The notes under the pieces: generated by a model | What the model was told of the DNA's origin: nothing | Seen by the model: the letters and a program-made list of their open reading frames with translations, nothing else | Database searches by the model: none | From: JAYFRC01 sp034926415 | Lineage (GTDB): Bacteria > Bacillota > Clostridia > Oscillospirales > Oscillospiraceae | Length of the DNA stretch: 64,000 nucleotides | Direction of reading: 5' to 3' | Assembly: GCA_034926415.1 (NCBI GenBank) | Contig: JAYFRC010000043.1 | Coordinates: forward strand, 1 to 64,000 | Part shown: positions 14,609 to 23,279 of the stretch, in pieces | How positions within the stretch are numbered: position 1 is the first letter of the stretch | Layout of the letters: every line of letters starts with the position of its first letter | Position numbers and translations under genes: made by a program

Positions 14609-17074
14609 ATGGCGGCAGACAAAAACGGTACCACAAAACAGAAAACGCCGGAGCGGGAGCGTCCGCCGCGGATCAATATAGAGCGGATAGAGAGCGACCC
14701 GAAGAGCGGGCTTACGGCGGAGCAGGTAAAGGAACGCGAAGCCGCGGGATGGCTCAACTACAACACCTCCGTTCCAACGAAAACGGAAAAGCAGATAGTT
14801 TTCAAGAACCTTTGCACAGTATTCAATCTTGTAAACGTGGTATTCGCGGTAGCCCTGCTTTGCGTCGGCAGCTTCAAAAATATGCTGTTTATGGGCGTCG
14901 TCGTGTGTAACGCGGGCATTGGTATTTTCCAGGAAATACGAGCCAAGCGCGCCGTGGACGCACTCAGCTTCATCAACGCCGCGAAAGCTCATGTCGTGCG
15001 CGACGGCGAGACGAAAGACATAGGCGTAAACGAACTTGTTATCGACGACATAATAGTCCTCTCCTCGGGAAATCAGGTGCCGACGGACAGCCGCGTGGTC
15101 TCCGGCTTCTGCGAGGCGGACGAGAGCTTTCTAACCGGCGAGAGCGACCCGATATCGAAGAACATCGGCGACATCGTGATGGCCGGCAGCTTTATAGTCA
15201 GCGGCAGCTGCCGCGCCAGAGCCGAGCGCGTAGCCGAGGACAACTATATTTCAAAGATATCCTCAAGCGCGAAGTATGTGAAAAAGGTCAACTCGGAGAT
15301 AATGACCACAATGACCGCGATAGTCACCGTCATCTCCATTGCGCTAATACCGATAAGCGTGCTGCTTTTCCGCAACCAGCTCACGCTGCCCGATACGAGC
15401 CTGCGCGACGCGATAATACAGACCGTGGGCGCGCTGGTCGGCATGGTGCCGGGCGGGCTCATACTGCTGACGAGCACCGTGCTCGCCGCGTCTGTCGTGC
15501 GCCTCGCGCAGAAGAGCGTGCTCGTGCAGGAGCTTTATTGCATCGAGACTCTGGCGCGCGTCGACACGCTGTGCCTCGACAAGACGGGCACGATAACCGA
15601 GGGCACGATGACTCTGGCCGAGACGATAGTCTACGACGACAATGCCGAGACGCTTATACCGGAGGCGCTCTCGTCGCTGACGGAGGCGCTTCAGGACAGG
15701 AACGCGACGTTTACCGCCATCGCCGATAAGTATTCCGAAAAGACCGCCTGGACGGCGGAAAAGATCGCTCCGTTTTCAAGCCGCACCAAATGGTCGGGCG
15801 CCACGTTTACCGGGCGCGGAACGTTCATACTCGGCGCGGCCGAGTTCGTCATGCCGCACCGCGACGTACATCTTCAGGAAGCCGTATTCGATTACAGCGG
15901 CGACTACCGTGTGCTCCTTCTGGCGCATACGGACGAGCCAATCCCCGACGAGGGGCTTCCCGAGGGTCTTCGCCCGATAGCGCTTCTCCTGCTCCAGGAC
16001 AACATCAGGAAAGAAGCGCCCGCAACGCTGAAATTCTTCAAAAAAGAAGGCGTCGACATCAAGGTCATCTCCGGCGACGGCGTCGATACAGTGGCTAATA
16101 TCGCCCGCCGCGCGGGAGTCGAAAACTGGGAAAAATCAGTCGACGCCTCGACGCTGAAAGACGCCGGTATAGCCGAGGCCTGCGAGAAATACACGGTGTT
16201 CGGACGCGTGACGCCGGAGCAGAAAAAACTGCTCGTCAAGGCACTTCAGAAAAAGGGGCACACGGTCGCCATGACGGGCGACGGCGTCAACGACGTCATG
16301 GCGCTCAAGGAATCCGACTGCGCCATCGCCATAGCGGGCGGCGCGGACGCCGCCCGAAACGTCGCGCATCTCGTTTTGCTTAAATCCAATTTTGACGCGC
16401 TGCCGAAGATAGTGGCCGAGGGGCGGCGCTCCATCAACAACATCCAGCATTCGGCTTCGCTGTTTCTAGTCAAGACCGTGTTCGCGTCCATACTAGCCGT
16501 GGCGTTCCTTTTCATCGCTACAAGCTACCCGTTCCAGCCGATACAGCTCACGCTTATCAGCACGACGACGATAGGCATACCATCCGTCGTCCTCGGACTC
16601 CAGCCAAACCACGACAGGCTCCGCGGGCGGTTTTTGCCGAACGTCATGCGCTCTGCCGCGCCGTGCGGCATAACTGTTGCCGCTGTAATATTATTGATAG
16701 TATGGTGCGGGTTTGAGTTTGGTATACCGCAGGAGCAGGTCTCTTCGCTGTGCGTGCTGTTTACGGGCTCGATATGCCTGCTGCTGCTGTTTTACGTCTG
16801 TCATCCGTGGACGCGGGTGCGGACCGCGCTGTTTTTTTCGATGCTTACGCTGTTCTTTACCGGCTATATTTTCTTCAAGCCGTTTTTCTCGCTCGTCGAT
16901 TTCAGCGGGAAGAGCTGGCTGCTGCTGATTATTGTCGCGGCCGTGGGCTACTGTATGTTCCGCGTGCTGTGGCAGCTTTTCCACGGGCAGAAGATAAACA
17001 TTTTTCCGACAACGCCGACGGAGACGCCGGATTCCGACGCTGCCGCCGGTGCGAGGCGGCGCGCGAAACGCTGA
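14609..17074 (+). CDS. P-type cation-transporting ATPase (CtpE-like)
   Basis: An 821-residue membrane pump. In order: N-terminal cytoplasmic segment with LTAEQVKEREAAGWLNYN, membrane helices, actuator domain with the TGES loop (SFLTGESDP), membrane helices, phosphorylation site Asp324 in LDKTGTITEG, nucleotide-binding domain, hinge TGDGVNDVMALKESD, and six C-terminal helices. The sequence is closest to the CtpE-like group implicated in calcium or other cation transport. In the ion-binding helix the usual PEGL reads MVPGGLILLTS, so the acidic residue is absent, and ion specificity is uncertain. The start has only a weak ribosome site (TAAGGATAAGG). The zinc-ribbon protein follows after 33 bases and may be co-transcribed. 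Confidence 0.9.
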   Translation: MAADKNGTTKQKTPERERPPRINIERIESDPKSGLTAEQVKEREAAGWLNYNTSVPTKTEKQIVFKNLCTVFNLVNVVFAVALLCVGSFKNMLFMGVVVCNAGIGIFQEIRAKRAVDALSFINAAKAHVVRDGETKDIGVNELVIDDIIVLSSGNQVPTDSRVVSGFCEADESFLTGESDPISKNIGDIVMAGSFIVSGSCRARAERVAEDNYISKISSSAKYVKKVNSEIMTTMTAIVTVISIALIPISVLLFRNQLTLPDTSLRDAIIQTVGALVGMVPGGLILLTSTVLAASVVRLAQKSVLVQELYCIETLARVDTLCLDKTGTITEGTMTLAETIVYDDNAETLIPEALSSLTEALQDRNATFTAIADKYSEKTAWTAEKIAPFSSRTKWSGATFTGRGTFILGAAEFVMPHRDVHLQEAVFDYSGDYRVLLLAHTDEPIPDEGLPEGLRPIALLLLQDNIRKEAPATLKFFKKEGVDIKVISGDGVDTVANIARRAGVENWEKSVDASTLKDAGIAEACEKYTVFGRVTPEQKKLLVKALQKKGHTVAMTGDGVNDVMALKESDCAIAIAGGADAARNVAHLVLLKSNFDALPKIVAEGRRSINNIQHSASLFLVKTVFASILAVAFLFIATSYPFQPIQLTLISTTTIGIPSVVLGLQPNHDRLRGRFLPNVMRSAAPCGITVAAVILLIVWCGFEFGIPQEQVSSLCVLFTGSICLLLLFYVCHPWTRVRTALFFSMLTLFFTGYIFFKPFFSLVDFSGKSWLLLIIVAAVGYCMFRVLWQLFHGQKINIFPTTPTETPDSDAAAGARRRAKR

Positions 17075-17107
17075 CGCGCGGACTTCTTGAGAAGGAGGTT
17101 TTTGTGT

Positions 17108-17905
17108 ATGAACATATGCGAAAAATGCGGAAAGAACGTGGCCGAGGACGACGTGTTCTGTCGTTACTGCGGCTCACGGCTAGTCCCGGAAGAGGATGAC
17201 GACAAATTCGTCATCAAAAAAGGTTCTGCGCGGCTCGACGAGGAGCTGACGGAGCCGGATGCGCCGAAGGGCGCGCCCAAAGCCGTTCCCGAAACGCCGG
17301 ACGCGCCGTCGGAGAAGAGTCCGAAATTCAGAAAGGCGAAAACGCCGGACGCGGAGGACGGGGCGCCCTACGTCTATCCCGATGAGGAGCCGAAGAAAAA
17401 AAGCAAGTTCAAGCGCCGTTTTATTTCACTGCTCATTCTCATTGTTCTTATCGCCGCCGCCGTAGGCGCGGTGCGGGTCTTCGACGACACGCGCAACGCG
17501 GCGTTCGTGCCGGTCGAAAACGTGTACGCAGCGCTCACGACGCAGACAACGGCCTATCTCAGCGGCATCTACTACCCCGATTTTTACGAGGCTCTGACGC
17601 AGGACGGGTTCATGGGACTCAATGGCTACTGGAAGGGAAAACGCTCGGACTGGGCGGCGGTTTACGGAAGCTCGCTCATTGCCACTCCTAAGGTCAAGAG
17701 CGTGGAATGGCTTCGCGGCGAGGATAAGCAGGCGTATCTCGATAAGCTCTCGGAGGAATACGGCGTTTCGCCGGACGTTTCCATGCTTTTTCATATGACC
17801 TATATCGTGTCGGTCAGCGGAAGCGGAGGAACTGCCGAACTTACGGAAGATACGTATGTCGGACGCGTCGGAAGCGCGTGGTATTTGCTTCAGCAGGAGT
17901 TTTGA
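17108..17905 (+). CDS. Zinc-ribbon, single-pass membrane protein of unknown function
   Basis: A 265-residue protein with an N-terminal zinc ribbon (CEKCGKN and CRYCGSR, residues 4-21), an acidic linker to about residue 95, a basic KKKSKFKRR stop-transfer sequence, one membrane span (about 106-126) and an extracellular C-terminal domain of about 135 residues. Start at 17108 is fixed by AAGGAGG 9 bases upstream; an in-frame TTG earlier includes that site and is unlikely. Such zinc-ribbon membrane proteins are common in Firmicutes without known role; a sensor or envelope scaffold is possible. Spacing suggests an operon with the P-type ATPase. Confidence 0.8.
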   Translation: MNICEKCGKNVAEDDVFCRYCGSRLVPEEDDDKFVIKKGSARLDEELTEPDAPKGAPKAVPETPDAPSEKSPKFRKAKTPDAEDGAPYVYPDEEPKKKSKFKRRFISLLILIVLIAAAVGAVRVFDDTRNAAFVPVENVYAALTTQTTAYLSGIYYPDFYEALTQDGFMGLNGYWKGKRSDWAAVYGSSLIATPKVKSVEWLRGEDKQAYLDKLSEEYGVSPDVSMLFHMTYIVSVSGSGGTAELTEDTYVGRVGSAWYLLQQEF

Positions 17906-17999
17906 CGCTGCCGTGCAAAGCCCGCTGACGAGCGGCTTCTTAGTCAATTTCAATAAAAAGCCCGCGTTCGTTCTGAACAGAATTACATAGCAGTGTGCG

Positions 18000-18023
18000 A
18001 AACCCGCTTCACAGCGGGGTTTT
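18000..18023 (+). terminator. Terminator after the zinc-ribbon gene
   Basis: AAACCCGCT paired with AGCGGGGTTT, short loop, T-rich end. A second weak hairpin (AGCCCGCT/AGCGGCT) lies at about 17919. Confidence 0.6.
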
Positions 18024-18079
18024 CCGGACGAAAAATTTCGACTTTTTTTTCAAAACCTCTGGTAATTTCTGAAAGGAAT

Positions 18080-18088
18080 TGCTATAAT
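18080..18088 (+). promoter_or_regulatory. Extended -10 element of hup
   Basis: TGC followed by a perfect TATAAT, about 90 bases before the start codon; the -35 is poor. Confidence 0.6.
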
Positions 18089-18181
18089 TGCGTAAGACCG
18101 GGAAAGCTGTGAAAAACGCCGGGAAGGGCCTTTAAGTCGAATCCCCCGGAAAAATTTACGAACGAAAGGGAGAACTTATTT

Positions 18182-18466
18182 ATGAATAAATCCGAACTTA
18201 TCGAAGCAATCGCCAAGGAAGCCAACCTCAGCAAGAAAGACGCCGAGACCGCCGTCAACGCTTACACCAATGTTGTTACCAAGGCTCTGAAAAAGGGCGA
18301 CAAGGTTACGCTGGTTGGCTTTGGCTCTTACGAGGTTCGTAAGCGCGCCGCGCGCAAGGGCAAGAACCCCCAGACCGGCGAGGTCATAAAGATCAAAGCC
18401 GCCAAGGTTCCCGCTTTCAAGGCCGGAAAGGCCCTGAAGGACGCTGTGAACGGCGCCAAGAAGTAA
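18182..18466 (+). CDS. hup: DNA-binding protein HU
   Basis: Nucleoid protein of 94 residues, the normal HU size. It begins MNKSELIEAIAKEANLSKKD, carries GFGSYEVRKRAARKGKNPQT as the DNA-binding arm region and ends VPAFKAGKALKDAVN. Acts as a dimer that bends and compacts DNA. The codon choice is biased toward the C-ending codons typical of highly expressed genes here. AAAGGGAG lies before the ATG. It is followed by a very stable terminator and stands alone, just upstream of spoIIP. Confidence 0.97.
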   Translation: MNKSELIEAIAKEANLSKKDAETAVNAYTNVVTKALKKGDKVTLVGFGSYEVRKRAARKGKNPQTGEVIKIKAAKVPAFKAGKALKDAVNGAKK

Positions 18467-18490
18467 GGCTTTTCCCTGATATGCATAAAA

Positions 18491-18520
18491 GACGGACGCG
18501 CGAAAGCGCGTCCGTCTTTT
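18491..18520 (+). terminator. Terminator after hup
   Basis: Perfect 11-bp stem GACGGACGCGC with a GAAA tetraloop and a TTTT end. Confidence 0.9.
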
Positions 18521-18524
18521 GCGT

Positions 18525-18550
18525 ATTGAAAACGACTGCGGGTTTTCAAT
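18525..18550. repeat. Inverted repeat upstream of spoIIP
   Basis: Perfect 9-bp arms ATTGAAAAC and GTTTTCAAT with an 8-base centre, between the hup terminator and spoIIP. It could be an operator or an RNA hairpin; no sigma-E-type promoter was convincingly found beside it. Confidence 0.45.
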
Positions 18551-18674
18551 AAAAAGATACATGCTGCTTTGCGCATCGCCGTCCGCGCATTTGTTTTCAT
18601 ATCTGCCCTCGCGCTTTCATATATTTTCATGTGGCGCAGGAAAAGGACATCCTGCCCCTGGGAGGATTTTCAAA

Positions 18675-19760
18675 ATGAAAAGACAAATGAAACGGAAAAA
18701 AGCCCCAGAACCGCTGGCTCGGCGGCTTATGGCGCTGGCGGCCGCGTCGGTTGCGTTTTGCGCGGTATTCTTCTCGGCTGGGCCGGATGCGCTTTCGTCA
18801 CCCACCCGCTCGACTGTTGCGGAAGCGCTGCTGCGCTGGGAGCTGGGCGATTTTTCCGGAGCTTTCGCGGCGCAGATGAGCGAGAGCGAGGAGGAAGAGG
18901 AGGGCACGACGATAGTAGACGGCGCGGATGAGAGCCCGGAGGGCGGCGTCGGCACGGCGTCCGACGAGGACAACGGCGTGGCGGCGCGTACGCTGCTTCC
19001 GACCTCCTCGTCGGGCTACACGGTGTGGAAAGACGTGTATATATATAACACGACGGACTATACGATCGATATGGATTCGCTGATGTCGTCGTCGCGGAAA
19101 GCGACGCTTTCGGACGACGCTCCGCAGGTGCTCATAATGCACACCCATGGCTCGGAGGCATATACTATGCCCGCCGGGCAGGAATACGAGGCCAGCGGCG
19201 ATTGCCGCACGACCGACACGGAGTACAACGTCGTACGCGTCGGCGATGAGATGGCGGACGCCTTTGAAAACGCGGGAATATCCGTGCTTCACGACAGGAC
19301 GCTCTACGATTATCCGAGCTACGACGGATCCTATGACCGTTCGATGGAGTCGATACAGAGGTATCTTAAGAAATATCCATCGATACATTTTATTATTGAC
19401 GTGCACCGCGACGCGGTCTCGGACAGCGAGGGCACCGTGTACAAGGTGGTCTCCGAGATAGACGGAAAGAATGCAGCGCAGGTCTCGATAATCGTCGGAA
19501 CGGACGGCAGCGGGCTCGAGCACCCGGACTGGCGCGAGAACCTCAAGCTCGCGGCGGAGCTCCAGCAGGACGTCTGCGGGAAGTACCCGACGCTGATGCG
19601 GCCGATGTATGTAAGAAATTCCAGATATAACCAGAATGCGACGACGGGATCGATACTCGTTGAGGTGGGCGCTGCGGGCAACTCGCTAGACGAGGCGCTG
19701 TATTCGGCGCGGCTTTTCGCCGAGTGCGCCGCAGAGGTCTTCGCGCGCGGCGCGGCATAA
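18675..19760 (+). CDS. spoIIP: Stage II sporulation protein P
   Basis: Peptidoglycan hydrolase of the engulfment machinery (SpoIIDMP), acting from the mother-cell membrane on the septal wall. The 361-residue chain has an N-terminal signal anchor (about 14-36), an acidic low-complexity linker and the amidase domain from about residue 145: LIMHTHGSEAY (His156, His158), the catalytic-region IIDVHRDA (His244) and LVEVGAAGNSLDEA near the end. The ATG at 18675 has GGGAGGA 9 bases upstream; earlier in-frame starts have none. Its presence shows that the organism has the engulfment pathway of endospore formers. Monocistronic as far as can be seen. Confidence 0.95.
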   Translation: MKRQMKRKKAPEPLARRLMALAAASVAFCAVFFSAGPDALSSPTRSTVAEALLRWELGDFSGAFAAQMSESEEEEEGTTIVDGADESPEGGVGTASDEDNGVAARTLLPTSSSGYTVWKDVYIYNTTDYTIDMDSLMSSSRKATLSDDAPQVLIMHTHGSEAYTMPAGQEYEASGDCRTTDTEYNVVRVGDEMADAFENAGISVLHDRTLYDYPSYDGSYDRSMESIQRYLKKYPSIHFIIDVHRDAVSDSEGTVYKVVSEIDGKNAAQVSIIVGTDGSGLEHPDWRENLKLAAELQQDVCGKYPTLMRPMYVRNSRYNQNATTGSILVEVGAAGNSLDEALYSARLFAECAAEVFARGAA

Positions 19761-19763
19761 TAA

Positions 19764-19796
19764 AAAACGGCAAAGGCGAGGCCTTTGTCGTTTTCT
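19764..19796. terminator. Bidirectional terminator between spoIIP and eamA
   Basis: AAAACGGCAAAGGC paired with GCCTTTGTCGTTTT (one G-U pair), 3-base loop; T runs on both strands; genes converge. Confidence 0.8.
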
Positions 19797-20713
19797 TATT
19801 TGCTTTTTTCACGGCGTGCCTTTATCTTATCGTTCCATGCGAGAACGAACACCGTAGAAAGAATGCACGCAAAGCCCGCAAAGTCGACCGGCGCAAACCT
19901 GACGCCGAGCAGCGTTATAGACATGACCGTAGAGCCGAGCGGCTCCGAAGCGCCGAGAATGCTGCCCCTGACCGGGCCGATGCGCCGGACGCCCTCAAGA
20001 AAGCAGCTGAAGCTCACGACCGTGCCGAATATCACGATGACGGCGAAAGCGGCGAAAGCCTGAAGGTCGTACGTTCCGACCGTGTGCCACGGCCGGAACA
20101 GCACCGCCATGCACACGCCCGCTATGAGCATTCCCCAGCCTATAACGGGTACAGTGCCGAACTCGGCTATTATCCGGCGCGGCTGTATCGAGTAAAGCGC
20201 CGCCGCCGAGGAGGACACGAGCCCGCTCACCAGCGCGACGCGCGAGATGACGAGCGTAGTCGGGTCGCCGTGCGTCGCAAGAAGGAAAGTGCCGAATATC
20301 ACCAGCACGACGGACGCGCCCTCAGCCGCCGACGGCAGCCGTCGGTTCCGAAGCGCGACAAAAACGATGACGATGACGGGCCCCGCGTAGCACAGCACTG
20401 TGGCTGTGGCGGCGTTGGAATGCTGTATGGTCGTAAAATATGTAAGCTGGCAGAGGCCGATGCCGAGCAGCCCGAAGATAAGCAGAGCGCCGACGTCGCG
20501 CCTCTTTTTGAAAACACGGAGCGCGTCGCGTTTCTGCGCGGTGCAGGATATGGCTGTCAGTATCGCGCCCGCGCAAAGCAGGCGCATTGGGACGAGCCAC
20601 GTCGCCTCCCAGCCCTTGTGTGTGAACAGGAACTGGCCGCAGACGCCGGACAGCGCCCAGAACAGCCCGCCAATGACGACGAGGAAATATCCCGTTTTCT
20701 GGTATTTGCTCAT
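19796..20713 (-). CDS. DMT-superfamily transporter (EamA family)
   Basis: A 305-residue membrane protein with ten hydrophobic segments and two EamA repeats (first from YFLVVIGGLFWALSGVCGQF, second from SGLVSSSAAALYSIQPRR). Members export amino acids or other small metabolites. I place the start at the ATG of MSKYQKTG because the promoter (TAGACA, 17, TATAAT) ends about 43 bases before it; the longer in-frame reading would begin upstream of that promoter. No regulator or pathway gene is next to it, so the substrate is unknown. Confidence 0.88.
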   Translation of the reverse strand: MSKYQKTGYFLVVIGGLFWALSGVCGQFLFTHKGWEATWLVPMRLLCAGAILTAISCTAQKRDALRVFKKRRDVGALLIFGLLGIGLCQLTYFTTIQHSNAATATVLCYAGPVIVIVFVALRNRRLPSAAEGASVVLVIFGTFLLATHGDPTTLVISRVALVSGLVSSSAAALYSIQPRRIIAEFGTVPVIGWGMLIAGVCMAVLFRPWHTVGTYDLQAFAAFAVIVIFGTVVSFSCFLEGVRRIGPVRGSILGASEPLGSTVMSITLLGVRFAPVDFAGFACILSTVFVLAWNDKIKARREKSK

Positions 20714-20755
20714 TTTTCTCTCTTTTCCCCATGCTTCTGCAAAGATAACCATGAT

Positions 20756-20784
20756 ATTATACGACCCGCAAATGGGTTTGTCTA
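20756..20784 (-). promoter_or_regulatory. Promoter of the EamA gene
   Basis: Minus-strand TAGACA and TATAAT with a 17-base spacer, between the metG terminator and the gene. Confidence 0.7.
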
Positions 20785-20811
20785 CCACGGTTTTGCGGCG
20801 GGGCGAAAAAG

Positions 20812-20843
20812 AAACGCGCGGAGGAAAACGCCTCCGCGCGTTT
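20812..20843 (-). terminator. Terminator after metG
   Basis: Perfect 13-bp stem AAACGCGCGGAGG with its complement; on the minus strand it is followed by CTTTTT. Confidence 0.85.
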
Positions 20844-20857
20844 GAGTTGCGGGGCAT

Positions 20858-22927
20858 TCAGCAGAGCTTCGCTCCGGCGGGTATCGCGTCGCTGACCATG
20901 ATGAGGTTCAGTTTTTTCTCTCCGCCTTCCTTGTGCACGGCGGATATGAGCATACCGCAGGACTCAAGCCCCATCATCTTCCTAGGCGGGAGGTTGACGA
21001 TGGCGACGAGCGTCTTGCCGACGAGCTCCTCGGGCTTATAGAATTTCGCAATGCCGGAGAGAATCTGACGGTCGGTTCCGGTGCCGTCGTCAAGCGTAAA
21101 GCACAGAAGCTTCGACGATTTGGGCACGGCTTCGCAGGACCTGACCTTTACGGCTCTGAAATCGCTCTTTGCAAACGTGTCAAAATCGACCTTCTCGTCC
21201 GTCTGCAGCTCGACCTCGAGCGCGGGAGCGCTGGCGGCCTTGGCGGCAGCTTTGTTCGCGGCTTCGAGAGCATCGAGTTCGGCAAGCTCCTTCGCGGCGT
21301 CGATGCGCGGGAAAACGGCCTCGCCCTTTTTGACCTGCGCGGTCTCGCTAATCGCGCCCCAGCGTGCGGCGGAATCCCATGTGCGGCCGTCGTCGCCGAC
21401 GCCGGTCTGGGCAAATATCTTCTCGCAGGAGTCCGGCGTGAACGGCAACAGCAGCGTTGCGCAGATGCGTATCGTCTCGAGCAGATTGTACATCGTGTGC
21501 GCAAGGCGCGCTCCGTTTGCGTCCATATCCTTAGCCAGCGCCCAGGGGGCGTTTTCGTCGATGTACTTGTTCGCGCGGGCAATGACGCCGAACACGGCCA
21601 TCAGCGCGTTCTGGAACGCAAAGTTCTCCATCTCCGCCTCGTAGCGCGCCCGGAGCTGGGCGCACGCGGCGACGAGCTCGGCGTCGTGCAGCGTGGTCTC
21701 GTCCATGTCGGAGGAACTGAGGTTAACGTCTGTTCCGGCGGGAAGGGCGGCAAGCGACGCGGCAAAATCGATCTCGTCCTGCGTTGCGCCGCAGCCAACG
21801 GGAAGCGCGCCGCCAAAATACTTTTCGACCATCGCCGTCGTGCGGGAGACAAGGTTTCCGAGGTCGTTCGCAAGGTCGACGTTGATGCGGTTTATAAGCG
21901 ACTCGTTAGAGAAATTGCCATCGGTGCCGAAGGGAAATTCGCGCAGCAGGAAGTAGCGAAGAGCGTCCACTCCGTAGCGCTCAGCGAGCAGGTACGGGTC
22001 AACCACGTTGCCCTTGGACTTGGACATCTTGCCGCCGTCGAGCAGCAGCCAACCGTGTCCGAACAGCTTTTTGGGCAGCGGCAGACCGAGGCTCATAAGC
22101 ATCGCAGGCCAGATTATGGAGTGAAACCTGACTATCTCCTTGCCGACGAAATGCACGTCCGCCGGCCAGTATTTTTCAAAATCGTGGTATTTATCGTTGC
22201 CGTAGCCGAGGGCGGTGATATAGTTTGACAGCGCGTCTATCCAGACGTAGACGACGTGCTTTTCGTCGAAGGTCACAGGTATTCCCCAGGTGAAGCTTGT
22301 GCGCGAGACGCACAGGTCCTCAAGTCCGGGGTCGATGAAGTTGTTTACCATCTCGTTCACGCGCGAGCGCGGCGAAAGAAAATCGGTGTCGACCAGCAGA
22401 TGGCGCACGCGGTCCGCGTACTTGCTCAGGCGGAAGAAATAAGCCTCCTCCTCTGCGTCGACCACAGGACGCCCGCAGTCGGGGCAGCAGCCGTTGACGA
22501 GCTGCGTCTCGGTCCAGAAGCTCTCGCAGGGGGTGCAGTATTTGCCCTTGTATGTGCTCTTGTATATATCTCCGTTATCGTACATCTTTTTGAAAATGTA
22601 CTGGATTGATTTGACGTGATAATCGTCGGTGGTGCGGACAAAGCGGTCGTTGGAAATGTTCATCAGCTTCCACAGGCTCTTAACTCCGCGCTCGCCCTCG
22701 ACGATGTTGTCGACGAACTGCTTGGGCGTTATGCCGGCGTCCTTCGCCTTTTCCTCTATCTTCTGGCCGTGCTCGTCTGTCCCGGTGAGGAACATGACGT
22801 CGCAGCCCTGGAGGCGCTTGTAGCGCGCCATCGCGTCGGCTGCGACTGTGCAGTAGGTGTGGCCTATGTGCAGCTTGTCCGAGGGGTAATAAATGGGCGT
22901 TGTGATGTAAAACTTCTTCTTTTCCAT
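20858..22927 (-). CDS. metG: Methionyl-tRNA synthetase
   Basis: Charges tRNA-Met. The 689-residue class I synthetase has HIGH at residues 20-23, a single Cys4 zinc knuckle near 127-147 (CTPC and CCPDC), the KMSKSKG loop near 299-305, the helical anticodon domain and a C-terminal Trbp111/EMAP-type tRNA-binding domain from about residue 585 (DFDTFAKSDFRAVKVRS and NLPPRKMMGLESCGML). The start is fixed by AGGAGG 8 bases upstream of MEKKKFYIT; a longer reading begins at the promoter. Monocistronic, with its own promoter and terminator. No T-box was found. Confidence 0.97.
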   Translation of the reverse strand: MEKKKFYITTPIYYPSDKLHIGHTYCTVAADAMARYKRLQGCDVMFLTGTDEHGQKIEEKAKDAGITPKQFVDNIVEGERGVKSLWKLMNISNDRFVRTTDDYHVKSIQYIFKKMYDNGDIYKSTYKGKYCTPCESFWTETQLVNGCCPDCGRPVVDAEEEAYFFRLSKYADRVRHLLVDTDFLSPRSRVNEMVNNFIDPGLEDLCVSRTSFTWGIPVTFDEKHVVYVWIDALSNYITALGYGNDKYHDFEKYWPADVHFVGKEIVRFHSIIWPAMLMSLGLPLPKKLFGHGWLLLDGGKMSKSKGNVVDPYLLAERYGVDALRYFLLREFPFGTDGNFSNESLINRINVDLANDLGNLVSRTTAMVEKYFGGALPVGCGATQDEIDFAASLAALPAGTDVNLSSSDMDETTLHDAELVAACAQLRARYEAEMENFAFQNALMAVFGVIARANKYIDENAPWALAKDMDANGARLAHTMYNLLETIRICATLLLPFTPDSCEKIFAQTGVGDDGRTWDSAARWGAISETAQVKKGEAVFPRIDAAKELAELDALEAANKAAAKAASAPALEVELQTDEKVDFDTFAKSDFRAVKVRSCEAVPKSSKLLCFTLDDGTGTDRQILSGIAKFYKPEELVGKTLVAIVNLPPRKMMGLESCGMLISAVHKEGGEKKLNLIMVSDAIPAGAKLC

Positions 22928-22987
22928 GCTGGATTTCCTCCTTGCGCAGCGCCCCGAATGAAAGGGCGCTGAAAATAACAATAATAT

Positions 22988-23016
22988 AGTATAACACAAT
23001 ATAAATGATATAGCAA
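22988..23016 (-). promoter_or_regulatory. Promoter of metG
   Basis: Minus-strand TTGCTA and TATACT with a 17-base spacer. Confidence 0.65.
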
Positions 23017-23186
23017 AAGGCGTTTACGGGTTGATTACTGCGGGGATTCCATCCCCGCCGCTGGTAAAAAGAATCCTCTGAAAAAAGGGGAGGCATCCTC
23101 GTTCCCAGGGCCATCCGCGCGGTGAATAAAATCATGCGCCGTGCGGCGACAGCAGCAAATATTTGATAAATCTCCGTCGTTTCTCG

Positions 23187-23215
23187 TTGCACGCCGGGGG
23201 TGGACGTATTATAAT
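23187..23215 (+). promoter_or_regulatory. Promoter of ppdK
   Basis: TTGCAC and TATAAT with a 17-base spacer, about 65 bases before the start codon. Confidence 0.75.
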
Positions 23216-23279
23216 TGCAGATGCGAAAGATAAAATAATAACAAATAATGCAAATGATAATGAGAAAGGTGCGGAAACT

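Larger units (their letters stand above)
22928..23279. other. Divergent intergenic region metG/ppdK
   Basis: No gene. Holds the metG promoter, a perfect 7-bp hairpin GCGGGGA/TCCCCGC at about 23040-23058, GC-rich sequence of unknown role, the ppdK promoter and an AT-rich ppdK leader. Confidence 0.55.

Noticed and set aside
20933..22228. 431-codon open frame opposite metG
   Set aside because: Lies wholly antisense to an unmistakable methionyl-tRNA synthetase, with no ribosome site.
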